A stretch of DNA of 64,000 bases, from contig JAHQIW010003793.1 in assembly GCA_019055375.1 (NCBI GenBank), positions 29,678-93,677 on the forward strand, read 5' to 3'. This document shows, piece by piece, positions 20,320-31,925 of this stretch. How positions within the stretch are numbered: the first letter of the stretch is position 1; every line of letters begins with the position of its first letter. The translations under genes were made by a program, and so were the position numbers. Below the pieces are notes generated by a model, which worked only from the letters and a program-made list of their open reading frames with translations, did not search any database and was not told the origin of the DNA. Source of the DNA: Parelaphostrongylus tenuis (taxonomy: Eukaryota > Nematoda > Chromadorea > Rhabditida > Metastrongylidae).

Positions 20320-22692
20320 ACGTTCATTTCTGGCTTGTGAAAATTAAACATATATAATAGATTCGTTGAAAAATATGTGTCACTTTCTCAATTCACATCA
20401 TTCACATGGCAGCAATGGAATGGCTCCCAACATTTATACGTGAGCGACGTCGGCGTGCATTTTTTTTTCAAATTTGCAGGATCTGAAGGTATCCCCAGTC
20501 AGCTCATTAGAGCAAATCTTTTAAATCATGCTTTGTAATAGAGTGCGAAATACAGGAAAATTAGTTAATGCAATGATATGCATGTCAAATTTCCGATGAG
20601 AGCAAAGCAAGTGAAAAGATCTCTCAAAACAAAATCCAACAAGTGCGTCATTTTACCAGGTGACACGGTTTATATTCGATTCTCACCATCTCTTGTGACG
20701 CTGCGAATAAAATTTCGTTTTTTTAAAATATCAAGCCTTTTAATCGACAAAACGCCATAACCACAACTGATTGGTAGAAAAAGTCTGCAAGGGATATCGA
20801 TTGGCAAAAATACAGCATAGGTTTCTCTGTGGAACGTTTCTAGCACTAGATCCCTTGGAAGAAGATGTAGCAATTGTTAGGCTTTTATGCATTTATTAGT
20901 ATCTCACAATCAGTGCCCTGTAAAATGTTTATTGATTCGTAGCGCTAAAGTAAGAGCCTGTAGAGAATCCCAGTGAAGAGTTCAGAAATAGGCAAGAATG
21001 AGTAGCACAGAAATCCCACTAATATGGAAACGAAAGGGAGACATTATTAGTATAGGTAGAATAAAAATCAGCTGCATGAAAGCATCAGATTTATTGTGAG
21101 GCAAAGGGATGCTACTCTTTAGGAACTTTCATTGTATAGATGTGAGAGCAAAATTGGCGTTTTAATGAACTCGATTGATGCGAACTAAGCTGAAGTTTAC
21201 TTGCTCAACTTTTTGAGGTTTCGAATTTTTCATCACAGTGAAAGTTTATGAAGCGCCGTTGGGGTGCCGCAATTTTCCTTCTATGTGCACACAAAGATCC
21301 GTGATTGCACATTTCGTTTGATGAAGTATGTTTACGTTCCTACGAAGATCGGGACAATTATCGTGGTTTATCCCATTTTGCTAATATTTTGAAAGATTGT
21401 CAGAAAGCTCGCAGCCTTCTTTTCTTACAAAAAATATTCATCACAACTCGCGCAGTATCTTAAAATCCTGGAGTGAACCAAAAATTACCCACAACAACCG
21501 CTTGTTCAAAATATTGCGTTTTCACGAGAGGAGCTGTATTAGATCAATTCCGACTAAATTGAAAGTGGAGAACAGTGGCAGCCGTTCTCTAGTTGCCGAA
21601 ATCGCCATAAAGTTTCTGATGACTTGGAAGCCAAATTTTTTAGCGCTCTTCGGACGGCTGCACTTCCATCGGGTTGTAAAGTGTTTTTCCAAACATACCA
21701 TCCCCGAAGAGAATCGCATAATGTGAATCTGAAAATTCACCCACTTTCGAAACGCTAGTGAGAATCCTCTGATTAGGGACTTACTAAGTTATGTTTTGTC
21801 GATCGCGGATGAAAAGCAGAGTGAGCGCTGCAGAATCTCACAGTTCATCATATTATTTTGCAAACGCCGATTGGACCTGAGCAAGCAGTTTCGCATTCCA
21901 GCCCCTTGTTCCGTTCCAAATAGATTGCTGACTTTCTCTAGTCTGTTTCATATTATACTAACAGGAAACACGTTACTAGACCTTAGTCCAAGTGACCTAA
22001 GCTTATGAGTGCAAAACGTTTTCTTTTCCCTTTTCCTACGCTCTTTGGAGACCTTGTCGAAAACAACCTAGCTTCAGAATCATTTGAATTTATGCTCTCA
22101 AACAACTACTATCAAATGTCAAAGACCATCTGCAAACTCTAGTAGAAAAAAGAGGTACCGAGTGTAAAACGAGGTTTATTTTCGTTGTCACAGCCCCTAT
22201 TGAGGGTTTTCAGAAAATAACAATAATAAAATCGTTGGGATGTCTGAACCGACGACTTGCTAGAAAGAACATGAACTGATAAATGTATAGCTATCCCCTC
22301 GTATTAATTTGTTTTCTTCCTCAGAAAAACAACCTCTGCAAAAAAATCATTTGTTCTAAATATTGTTAAATAAACAGTGTAGGTCACAGTCGAGACACAA
22401 GAGAACGGAAATCTTCAATTGTTTCCAATATAGACTTTGCAAAAACGTCACCTAAAGTCAACTGGGGTCGCATGATTTAGTGAAGTACGACTCCAGTTGA
22501 TGAGGCACAGTGCCTCGGCGTCATTTGTTGTCTATTTTTCTAATCTCCACAATCTTCCCTCCGATTGTTTGAAGTGAACATCTGCGTCCACATTCGCTAA
22601 ATTGCAGCGGCGGTTGATCTTGAAGTGCTGGAGAGGATTTTCATGAAGGACCACATTATTAGAACGGCGATGTTTGAGCCATCAAATGAGCG
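20320..22692. other. No gene seen
   Basis: Upstream of Y copy C on its strand; its promoter would lie here. No recognisable core element, repeat family or exon. The longest frames (about 109 codons at 21.4-21.7 kb) are open on both strands and lack splice context, so I do not call them. Confidence 0.35.
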
Positions 22693-22938
22693 CTAAAGGT
22701 GTAAGAAAGCGAAATCAGTATTCAGAGATAGAGGCAGCCAAGCAGCGGATTTTGTAATGCTGCCGTAACACACGCCCTCGGCATCGATGAAAAGTTGGTT
22801 CAACTCCTCCTGCCGTCGAACGTATTGCATGCCACTCACCATTCCGGACATGTGGTTGCAATGTAACAACGTTGCTAAAAGCAATATGATAAGATTCCTT
22901 AGAATTTTTTCCTCCAACATCATTTTTTCACTTATCAT
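22693..22938 (-). CDS. Possible small secreted protein, unrecognised
   Basis: An 81-codon frame starting ATG at 22938. After a charged lead (MISEKMMLEEKI) comes a strongly hydrophobic LRNLIILLLATLLHC stretch that could be a signal peptide or membrane anchor. A hydrophilic part follows with RRQEELNQLF (the RR could be a processing site). Only two cysteines are seen in the whole frame. There is no paralogue in this window and no intron evidence, so it may be chance. Confidence 0.25.
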   Translation of the reverse strand: MISEKMMLEEKILRNLIILLLATLLHCNHMSGMVSGMQYVRRQEELNQLFIDAEGVCYGSITKSAAWLPLSLNTDFAFLHL

Positions 22939-23906
22939 TCTCTTGAAGATGTCAGAGCATAGAAGGTGATTCTTTGCGTCTCAAAATTTTTCTTCTTGAA
23001 GCAGTTTAGAAATTTGGATGCCTTCTTCCAGGAGCGATACGCAAATTACGTGTCTTGTTCATACATACTCAGTGCTCTTTATTACTCCTGTGCCGGTAAC
23101 CTATCCTATCTCAACTCCAGAGTTATATCGCTTATTATATTAACTTTAAATCACCTTCGCACTCTGGACAGACGTAACTAAAGCACTCGGATATGTCGTT
23201 TCAACATCAGTGGGTGATCCAAAAGCAACTCTTTTCTCTTGAACAACGCTTTCCTTGTTTAGTCGGGGAAATCCTCCCGCAAGTGCTGTTGAAGTTGGTA
23301 AACATTTGTCATGCTTAGTTGGTGCTTGATGTGCAAGAAAAATCTCATTATCAAAGCAAACATGGAGTAACTTTTCGCCATCGAATTTCATTCTTCTTGG
23401 CTTATTCCACTAATTACACAATGCCCTAGAAGGTAGCTGTAGATAATCTTCTATAGAGACAATCTTACGATTAGAAATCTTTTATATGGATTATAAAAAG
23501 TGACTAGCTTGGCTAAAATCCTGCAATCAAGTAACTTGAAAGTGCACATGGAGACGCCTGAGAGTCCCTTCAGCTTACAAATTCTTTGTCGAAAATGGTT
23601 CTAGAAGGGATCGACTCGTGTGAGGATTTTTCCTTCCTGCTAAAGTTCAGAAAAAGACTCTCAGGAAATCCAGCAGACTATCAAAATTTGCAAGTTTATG
23701 CTACCAAGTGATATAAATAGCTACTTATATTTCAAGAAAAGTGCTCTGTTCTGCGCAAAAGACGTGCAATAATGCGCAACGCGCTCTAGACACAAATCTA
23801 CCCTCTGCTAAAGCGCTGTAAAGGAAAATTTTTCGGAGGAACTCTTTCAGATTAGCTGATATTCACGCTGTCGAATAATTATTGACAGAGTGTGTAAGAT
23901 TTGTAC
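22939..23906. other. No gene seen
   Basis: Short frames on both strands; none has a paralogue or convincing splice sites. Confidence 0.3.
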
Positions 23907-24110
23907 GGGGGTGGTATGGCCGAGTGGTTGTGATGCTCGTCGTAGCGCGCGTGGAACCGAGCTCGACTCCCTGTACTCTTCATCTGTCAAGAGCGAGCGT
24001 CCTATAGAACGCCATACCCAGGCTTTCCTTGAGATTGCACTGAGACGTGTTCAGCCAGTATTTTACGACGTTCAAGAAAAAGACGAAAAAACGAGTTGAA
24101 TGCTAGAATT
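23907..24110 (+). mobile_element. tRNA-derived SINE, family S2
   Basis: The tRNA-like head has box A TGGCCGAGTGGTTGTGATGC and a weak box B (GAGCTCGACTCC). The body has CCTATAGAACGCC and TTCAAGAAAAAGACGAAAAA. The tail GGATCC...GGATCAA continues to about 24150. It shares order and sequence with 24782-24985 and 58600-58930. Confidence 0.6.
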
Positions 24111-24781
24111 ACTGGGATCCCCACAAAGAAAAGCGCGATAAAAAAGGATCAATAGTGTGCCAGTTTGATATAAAGCCTTTGTTCAGCAAAAAATCTTGTT
24201 AAAAAAATTCCTCCCGATGGCGGGAAGGTAGCAAATTAAAATGCCCTTCTAAAAAGACTCTCATGTTGCATGCAAATACCAGCTTTTACATTGAGGGCTA
24301 GACAAGATCCACACTGGGTGTAAGAAGCTTTGACATATGTATGGGCCTCCTCTTCCTAAGCAGCTATGAGTCAGCGATGTGGTGGCGTTGTGTAGGGCAG
24401 TTACTCGAAAAACACTAGAATATCATAGCCTATTTAACTTCCTTGAATCGCACTAAACAAGAATGATGATCCGCATCCATGATGCACGTTCAATTGCTCT
24501 TGAACGCTTCATAGGGGACTGCTCACGAAGACAAGAAGGATATGATGCTATTTCATCATATCGGCCACGGAGAAAAAGACGCCGCAAACTTCACGCCGTC
24601 TATGACAGAACTGTTTCTCAGGAAATGCGACAGCACATTTTTTGGCTGCGTTGGCACTTCCTTCACCAGGAAATGCCCGTAAGCATCAGTTTAACCAGAC
24701 AACTAACAACATGTACTGGGCGCTAGAGGTGAAACGATGTGGATCAAGAATAGGTGTTTCATCATATTAAATGATTACGCG
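24111..24781. other. No gene seen between two S2 SINEs
   Basis: An 87-codon frame at 24463-24726 is basic and low in complexity (RRKRRRK) and has no supporting paralogue. Confidence 0.3.
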
Positions 24782-24985
24782 AGGGCGCCGTAGCCGAGTG
24801 GTTGTGAAGCTTGCCGCGGCTCGCGTGGGGTAAACACCCCAACACACTCTCTCCGTAAACAACGAATGTCCTATAAAAAACCACAGTTAGGCTCTCCTCG
24901 AGACTACGAGGAGGTGCTCTCATTCAGTTTTCTACAATGTTCAAGAAGAAGGCGAAAAAACGGATTAAATGAAAGAATATTGGTA
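24782..24985 (+). mobile_element. tRNA-derived SINE, family S2, second copy
   Basis: Head GCCGTAGCCGAGTGGTTGTG, body CCTATAAAAAACC and CTCCTCGAGACTACGAGGAG, then TTCAAGAAGAAGGCGAAAAA and a variant tail. It is about 875 bases from the first copy in the same orientation. Confidence 0.55.
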
Positions 24986-25090
24986 TTCGCACATTGAAGC
25001 TTTATCAATAGAGCGCCTAAAAAACTTCAATATGCGAAAATCATTTTTTAAGCCATGTCAGTGGTCCATCAAAGAGGGCTGACTTATAGA

Positions 25091-25130
25091 GCCCGATACA
25101 CGTGTTTCGATCATATGATCTTAGTCGGGC
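25091..25130 (-). ncRNA. Hammerhead relic, family H (core deletion)
   Basis: Minus strand: GCCCGA, then CTAAGATCATATGATC, GAAA, helix III ACACGTGT, A, TCGGGC. Four bases of the CTGACGA core are lost. Helix I, the stem II hairpin and helix III are perfect. Confidence 0.6.
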
Positions 25131-25407
25131 GGTTACCTTTTCTCGTCTTTTGCCAATCCTGTGTGGGTGCTCCAGCCCTTACACTAAGAGTTAGCGACGA
25201 CGAACGTTTTGCACTCTATATCCAGTAAAATTTTCACCGAACACAGAGTGTTGTACACTCGATTGCTTTTGGGTAGTATATTCAATATATATCAAATCTT
25301 TCGTTTCGAGTGTTATCTTAGGACCACAGCTCAAATTTCAATATGCCTGATAATCATTTTTCGAGCCACGCATGTCAGTGGTTTATCAAAGAGGGCTGAA
25401 CTATGAA

Positions 25408-25450
25408 GCCCGATACCCGTGTTTCGATCTTACGATCTCGTCAATCGGGC
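25408..25450 (-). ncRNA. Hammerhead relic, family H (C3 changed)
   Basis: Minus strand: GCCCGA, TTGACGA (first core base C changed to T), stem II GATC-GTAA-GATC, GAAA, helix III ACACGGGT (one change), A, TCGGGC. Probably inactive; helices I and II are perfect. Confidence 0.65.
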
Positions 25451-25699
25451 AGTTACCATTCCTCTCTTTTGCCATCCTTGTGTGGGTGCTCCAGTTTCTA
25501 CACTAAGAGTTAGCAACGGCGAATGTTTTACACCCTATCTCCAGTGCAATTCTCACCAAACAAAGGTCAGCCCTGTTTGACAGACCGCTGACATGCGTGG
25601 CTCAAAAAATGATTATCAGGCATATTGAAATTTGAGCTGTGGTCTTAAAAAAACACTCGAAATCTTAAAAAAACTCGAAACAAAGATATGATATAAAGA

Positions 25700-27190
25700 A
25701 ATTTTCTCTGCACTTCCAATGCGACATTGAGCTGAGTGAGGAACTTTCTTCCAAAGCTAAAGAATGCTCAATAAAAGGTGGTTCCTACGACATCAAGAAA
25801 AACCACAGTTAGTAACGTTTTAGGTGAAAATCACGAGGGTTTGTAAATATACTCATTTACATGACCTTTTTGAGGAGCATGAAACAGCTTAGAATTCAAC
25901 TTTAGCCTTTTAGGAACAAAATTTGCTTGAGTCTCGGCTCTCTGCACTAATTTTGCTGATTGAAATAATCAGCAATTTTGTGGAGTACTGTTGCTTAACA
26001 GAAACCAAACTCGTCAAGAAAAATTAATGCAGAATGTCGTACGTGAGTTAGTAAGAAAAAGTGAACCACTTCCGTTTTAGTAGACATCCTTCAAGCTGTC
26101 TAAGCGTGGAGGGCTTATAAAAAGTAGATGCAACAATCGCCAAGGCTTCCTTCTTCGTAGAACGTGATATACCTTCCAACGTTGTTGACGCTGTAGTGAA
26201 TTATATCCTTTTCATGGAATACATTCTGCATACACTTTAGGTTCTTTTTCAATATCATGGAAGTAAAGAAACAATCTCTTTCATTTGGCATGAACTTTTA
26301 TAAGAGTGTCAGTAATCACTCGAAAGCGCACATTTCTGCATATTGCCCTACGCACCGCTTTTTTAATAAAAACCTTTATATCGCTGAAGCAGGAAGGAGG
26401 CAATTGGACTTCACACGCGTATAATTCTCGCCGGACAGAACTTTTCTCATGAATTATGGGTAACCTTCGATAGCCTAAGTTCCGGTGATTTCAATGCCGC
26501 ACTTCTTCTTTAGAAAGACCGTTTCAGTGCTATGTAGCAGAAAAAGTAAGCCAAATTTATGTCGGCGGCCCATTTGCTTGATGGATAGTGTGCGCACTGG
26601 GTGTTCGTTGGCAGTAGACTTCGCCTGGCGCCTTTTGTGAATTAACCTGAGACTTATACTCCTATTTAAAAGAAACTCCAGATAAAAACACATAATTCTG
26701 ATATTTCAAGACCTCCTCTGTACGTTCTGCTTTTCGTGCGTTCATCGATGCAACGGTAAAAGTGAGCGACCAGTGTAAAACATTATTCTATTTTGGATGG
26801 TACGTGCTACAAAGCGCTTTGTTAAAAAGAAGCACGTAGCATAGTAGTCAAGGACTTGAGCTTTCCAATGATTACTGAGAGTGCCATGGGTTTTTGCTGA
26901 CAAAGGAGTCGTTTCTTCACTTGCTTTCGGACAACAGTAAAGAACTCACTTTGCAGCGGTTCATTGCTGCGATGTCAGATCGGTGCGAAAAAAAAATTGT
27001 GGCTTCTGATCGTGAACTTTAAACTGCCATAACTAGACACAACTACATTGTTATCAATTAAAGTGGGAACCATTCAAATTTCCACATATTTTTGAGCGAA
27101 AAATGAGTTTGCCCAATCTTGTAGCATTAAAAGTAAAAAAAGGCTACATCAAGATTTGTTGAACTCTCGGAAGCATTTCTGCATTCTGTT
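25700..27190. other. No gene seen
   Basis: AT-rich. On the minus strand near 26190-26120 a short GISRSTKKEALAIV frame faintly resembles the exon 2 helix of the Y family (GIATSKDGAQALV), but no other exon accompanies it. Confidence 0.3.
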
Positions 27191-27199
27191 GGATGTATA

Positions 27200-27560
27200 A
27201 GAGTTTTCGCGGTTAGGAGTTGTCAAGATGCTCAAAAAACAGGCAGTCGGTGAGCGCGAGGTCCGGCGAATATAGAGAATGAGGCAATAATCGTAAAACA
27301 TTTTATTGAACTTTTGAAGTTTTTGTTACGCGACGCATGGCCGCGCGTTGCTTGATGAAAATTTGATTTTCTGTTAACCGATGCCGGCTGCAAGCGGAGC
27401 AGTTTTTTAGTGAATTTCATCGACTTGCTGAGCGTACTTCTCAAATATCATGGTTTTGTCGGAATTTCCAAGCGGTAGTAGATCACACTGGCAGCAGCCC
27501 ACCACATACTTCCAATGACCTTTTTTTCGCAGAATTTTGGCCTTGTCATGTGCTTAAGAG
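27200..27560 (-). pseudogene. mariner transposase remnant
   Basis: Cut-and-paste DNA transposon transposase, C-terminal half. Minus-strand fragments in three frames match the mariner order: KKVIGSMWWAAASVIYYRLE, QQVDEIH near LAAG, VNRKSNFH, NARPCVA and YSPDLALTD. These correspond to the family's WW...YYELLP, VNRK, HDNARPH and YSPDLAPTD motifs. The aspartate of DNARP has been lost by a small deletion (SNARP), and frameshifts abound, so it is inactive. No terminal inverted repeats were found. Confidence 0.7.
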
Positions 27561-27604
27561 CTTATTCCCGCTGAATTCAAGCTGATCGCTGCCGATTCTC
27601 GTAT

Positions 27605-28000
27605 AGTATCCTTTCTATAATTGTTTTTTCAGGCCAACATGTCATGTGGTCTTCCATGAACACTTATAGAGCGCAATACACGTGTTTCGGCTTTGATAGC
27701 CTCGTCAGTTGGGCAACACCCTCCGTCTTGACTAATCCTCTTCGCGGGAACCCAACTTCCTTACATGGAGTAGGCGGCAACGTATCATTTACACGTGCCG
27801 TCATGTGAAAGAGATCACTCGACCGGCAATTTTGTACACTCGATTGCTCTTGCCTGGTATTAATGAAATATCGTATCGTTCGTTTCGAGTGCTTCCTCAA
27901 ATTGATTTCAGTATATTTGATAATTAGTTTTCAAACGAACACGTCATGTGCTCTTCTATAAGCGTTTCTAGAGCATAACTCACGAATTTCGACCTTAGAA
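27605..28000 (-). repeat. Foldback hammerhead repeat (family H), copy at 27.6 kb
   Basis: A unit starting with GGCCAACATGTCATGTGGTC (27632) runs through the core, GCGGGAACCC, TGTACACTCGATTGCTCTTG and CGTTTCGAGTGC, then into a second truncated direct unit at about 27921 (TTTTCAAACGAACACGTCAT). The spacing is about 308 bases. The second unit stops near 28000 after TTTCGACCTTAG, the 3' half of a core. Confidence 0.7.
27671..27714 (-). ncRNA. Hammerhead ribozyme, family H, complete core
   Basis: Minus strand: GCCCAA, CTGACGA (27708-27702), stem II GGCT-ATCAA-AGCC, GAAA, helix III ACACGTGT, H17 A, then TTGCGC. Helix I pairs U-A, U-A, G-C, a C-C mismatch, G-C, C-G. Stem II differs from the GATC/GATC of other copies but still pairs perfectly, a covariation. 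All invariant bases are present. Confidence 0.85.
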
Positions 28001-29941
28001 AAAGAACAAAAAATTACTTGAAACTGACGGCATGAAAAAATCCTTTTCGTAGCATACCTTTTGAAGAATCACTGCGTAAAAGGCAATGGTTTGGGCATGT
28101 TATTCTGAAAAATCTTCTACTTAGAGTTCTAAAGCAAGAAATTCAATTTTGTTTCAAAAGCATTTACGTCTCTCCGCGAATGGCATAATAGTAGTAGTGT
28201 AATGGGCGAAAATCGCGCAGCTGTAATATGTTAGCTAAAATTCTCTGGCTGAGATCGCAGAATTCCATATGGTTTTGCTCCTATAAATAATAACTGAAAG
28301 CGTGTCCACCTCTGCGAAATCATCGGCTTTGTTATGCGTTTTTTATGAGGCAATTATGGGAGAACAGGCAGCTTTATGTCGTTTTTTAATTGAACCACTG
28401 AGTGACATAAGTTTTGCCGCAACATTTTCCTTTTGTTTGCAATGGTTTATAATGAAGAAATGAGTAACGCTTGGATGAAGAAGTACTGCCAGTTAATTTT
28501 GCACGAGAAGAGGAAGAATGGAGTTGGACACGATGGAAACAGTACGAGAACAGTGTAAGGAATAAGAAGAGCAACGAGAACATTAGTAAGCCACTAATAA
28601 CAGCGATGTGGGTAGCTTATTGCGAATGTAAAGCTTAGCAGTTGAAGTCTCTTGTGTAAGTTAAAAAAGTTAGGTGCGGCAGAAGGTGGTGTTGTAAGGA
28701 TTTGCAACCAAGTAAACTGTAAATAAACACAGAATGCCCCAATATTCACCACATGAGCCCCCAGTTCTCAACGCTTCGTCCAACTCGTCCGCTACTTGTT
28801 TGATATATACAACTCGCTCATATGTTTTTAGGGCTGAGAAAATTCTAGGGGCCAATTCACAAACAAGGAAGGATAAGATAATATAGTAATGCGTAAAAAA
28901 GCAACTTTATATTGCAACCTCCTTGTCATGATCATTGTAATTGCTATCCTCCTCAATGGGCTGTTGACTGAACAAGACAAATATTCTCTCCCCCTCCTTT
29001 TCTTTCAACGAAAATTGTGTCTTCCGAAAGGAATGTAAATGAGCAAAAGGGAACTAGTTCAACAATATATAGTAGTGCCCGCAACTGTGCTTTTCTTTCG
29101 GGAAAGACTGCGGTGGTGGTCAATTAAACCGTGTGATTTGATAAATTATTCTGGCTCACCTTAACTTGAAAAAGCTAAAACAAATAGAGTACCTTGAAAG
29201 AAACAAGAAGGTAACCGGTAACTCCTGCGCTAGAGCGACACAGCATGAACACATTCAAAAGTGTGTCAAATCTTCAGCCTTCCATGTTCTCTACTTACTG
29301 AAAAGTTTCGGCTCTTCCTGAAACTAGTATTGTTATGTAATCGTTACAATATCCAATGTAGTTGCAGTATTACAAATAGAGTAGTGAGATGGTTAGAAGA
29401 TATCAGTGTCATTGTGGAAATACCGTATTCATGCTAACAGGTCATTATTGTTTTTAGGAACGGATGGCTCAGTTTATTAATACTTTGATCCAACAAACGT
29501 GGATTCCTATGAAGATAACATGTCTCTTAATAACTAGAATGAGGAATGCATTATAAGAAGCTCTAAATCGTTGAAAATTTTCATGCATCACACACTTTAA
29601 AATGAATAGAGATACAGGAAACTTTTGAGACAGTAGATGTTCATATGAAGAGGTTTGATGTTCTACAAGGTAAAGTTGGCCCATACTATACAGCATTAAA
29701 GTTAACCCTTAACGGACGTCTATAGAAATCGATGAGCGCCGAGCGATTTGGGCGAATTCCGTTGTTTGATCAAGGCTCTTTTCTTCGTTTGGCGAAAAAA
29801 CTTTTGGAATTCTTGCATTACTTTGATAGAGCAAGACCTTGTCTATTCGCAAATAGCTTTTGGCTCAGATATATGTGTCGTGTATAAAGAAAAACGCTGG
29901 TTCGCTACACAATCCTACCCGAATTTGACATTCAATCGATT
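28001..29941. other. No gene seen
   Basis: AT-rich sequence with short chance frames; no repeat family identified. Confidence 0.35.
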
Positions 29942-30053
29942 TTGAAAATGAGAAGAAAAAAACTATTTTTTATTTAAAGCTCCACGAGGTTGGTATCTTT
30001 TTCCCCAATCGATTGTTCTTCTTTCCCGTCGATGGCTTTTCGCGGTTGCTTGT

Positions 30054-30089
30054 GGCTGACGTTTCAGCGAATACGCCTTCTTCAGAGCC
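30054..30089 (-). ncRNA. Hammerhead-like motif in PLE left arm
   Basis: Minus strand: GGCT, CTGAAGA, hairpin AGGCG-TATT-CGCT, GAAAC, GTC, AGCC. Helix I GGCT/AGCC is perfect. In this copy the hairpin also closes with A-U next to the core, leaving one bulged G. Helix III is ACGT. It is placed inside the inverted terminal arm. Confidence 0.55.
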
Positions 30090-31019
30090 TGAACGTATTA
30101 TACGTTTTAGCTTCATTCATATGACTATGTACTGTGGAAAGAAAAAAATAAATTGAACATCCAAAGTATTGATAAGCGATAACTGATTCAGGGAAAATCA
30201 CTCATCTTACAATCTAATCCAGGAACTACCCATGTTGTTAAATTCACTTTTTTCTCTCTTTCAATTTCATAAATTCTTCTCTTCTCACGAATTCTTCAAT
30301 TCGAAGTAAATTCAGCTCCAACTTAACCAAAAAACAAAAACGTGACATAAAAGAAGTCCGAGAGCTGATAAACTCAAAAAACATCGGGTTATTTATTAGC
30401 TATAAGGGTGGGAATTTGTAGTTATTCCTCGTCTGTTGGATGTTTGATATGACGGAGAAACATCTCCAAGATGCTCCTCTCCATCGACCCTCCTCTGAAA
30501 AGGAATATAAATCACAATGCCGAAATTGAATGAAGAATGGGTCCGAACGGCAAAAGCTGCAGGCTTACAACAATCTTTTATCAGTCAACTAAAAATTGAA
30601 TAACCAACTTGCCCTATCCTATACACACTCATTAAAACACATAAAATTTCTACTAATGATTTCGGGTCTACCGATCCATCTACGTTCAAAAGTTAGACCA
30701 ATCATTAGCTGTGTAGGCGGGCCGACGAGATAGATAACTTGGTTTCTTGGCCTCATTTTGTCGCAATTACAGAAGTTCATACCAACCCACCTCCCCAACA
30801 CCAATGTATTCCTAGAGCATCTTAAAAATGCGCGTCCAAATCATACGTATGTAATAGAGTCGTCTGATGTCTATAGTGCTCTATAAAACGTCTCAAATGA
30901 CGTCGCAACACAAGCCACTCATGAATTGCTGATAGAAAAGCATACAAAACGTAGATACGTTCGGCTTGTCGGTCCAACAGCTTATTACACTCCTTAAGTA
31001 ATGCCTAAGCTGTTCGATA

Positions 31020-31350
31020 TTTCGGTCGGAAAATATTTCGCACAAATTAGAGGGTTGGCAATCGGGCAAAGACTAACACCCAGCTTAGCCATCGCTTTCA
31101 TGTCAAAATGGAAGCTCCAGTTCTCCATCGGCGTCCAATACTCGACTGTCGATATATAGACGATTGCTTAATCATCTGCTCTACACAAGAGGCGATGAAT
31201 GAATGCTTCGAAATTCTGAACGGACAGTCAGAGTTTATTAAGTTGACGAGAGAACAACAGAATTCAGAGAGCTTTCTTCCCTTCTTGAACGTTCAAGTTC
31301 AACTTAATAGAAAGTGGCTACAACACAAAATTGTATCGCAAGCCTGGTAA
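31020..31350 (+). pseudogene. PLE reverse transcriptase fragment (YIDD)
   Basis: The frame reads EAPVLHRRPILDCRYIDDCL, IICST, then a linker, SFLPFLNVQVQLNRKWLQHK. YIDD carries the catalytic aspartates of the reverse transcriptase, and FLPFLNVQV corresponds to the following FLD/FLN motif. Upstream, in another frame, is RVGNRAKTNTQLSHRFHVK, the damaged QLAPSLAIAFMSK segment. The downstream frame holds HYLSSHPSHTKKALIRNMYR-like sequence. Confidence 0.75.
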
Positions 31351-31779
31351 CAAAAACATCTTGGTACATTACCTTTCTTCCCATCCCTCACATACTAAAA
31401 AGGCACTTATCCGAAATATGTATCGAACAGCCGTAAGTGTTTGTACGGGAGACGATGAAGAAAGCAATCACTAGACTTAGCGCCAAAAATAGCCATTTCT
31501 AATGGGTACAAAGAAAGAAGAGCAACTAACGTTAGGCCCAAAAGGAGCGAAAAGCCTGTAATGGGATTGACAGGGCGCCACATCTGAACAATAAGGTACC
31601 TCTCATACTACTTTTCAGAACAGACGAAGTCAGTAATGCTATCAGCAAGTGTCTAAAAAAGTGGTCTAGAAGATTCTGTAGGATTTGTAGAAATTCTCTC
31701 CTAAAACACGAGCGTCGTCAACTAGTTCGAAACCGCTTGCATGACCGTCTAAGTAATACAAAGGACTACGTTTTTTGTC

Positions 31780-31925
31780 CCAACGGTAGAGACGGTAATT
31801 GCATGAGCGTAGGTACAATATAACTTATCTATTGTAAGACATGTGGTGATGAATATATTAGCGAAACAGGCAGACCACTTCATATCCGCATTAAAGAGCA
31901 CCTAGATGGAATAACAAATAAAACC
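31780..31925 (+). pseudogene. PLE GIY-YIG endonuclease fragment
   Basis: Reads GRDGNCMSVG, a stop, then LIYCKTCGDEYISETGRPLH and IRIKEHLDG. GIY-YIG endonucleases nick DNA for PLE insertion. The segment CKTC-x2-EYISETGR has serine where the usual motif has glycine (EYIGETGR), as the 57.7-kb copy still shows (KYVGETGK). One in-frame stop precedes it. Confidence 0.75.

Larger units (their letters stand above)
25030..25690. repeat. Foldback hammerhead repeat (family H), tandem copy
   Basis: Two direct units begin near 25043 and 25352, both with AATCATTTTT(T/C)(A/G)AGCC and ATGTCAGTGG. The cores are 317 bases apart. An inverted arm at 25565-25690 (CTGACATGCGTGGCTC, CAGGCATATTGAAATTTGAG) closes the array. 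Between the cores lie the CACTCGATTG and ATATTCAATATA landmarks seen in the 40-kb copy. The tandem-plus-inverted layout is what a rolling-circle-like or multimeric RNA template could leave. Confidence 0.75.

Noticed and set aside
21397..21740. Overlapping open frames of 109 and 72 codons on opposite strands
   Set aside because: No splice context, no paralogue and both strands open, as expected by chance.
23146..23391. 81-codon minus-strand frame (NEIFLAHQAP...)
   Set aside because: Composition looks coding-like, but no splice sites, signal or second copy support it.
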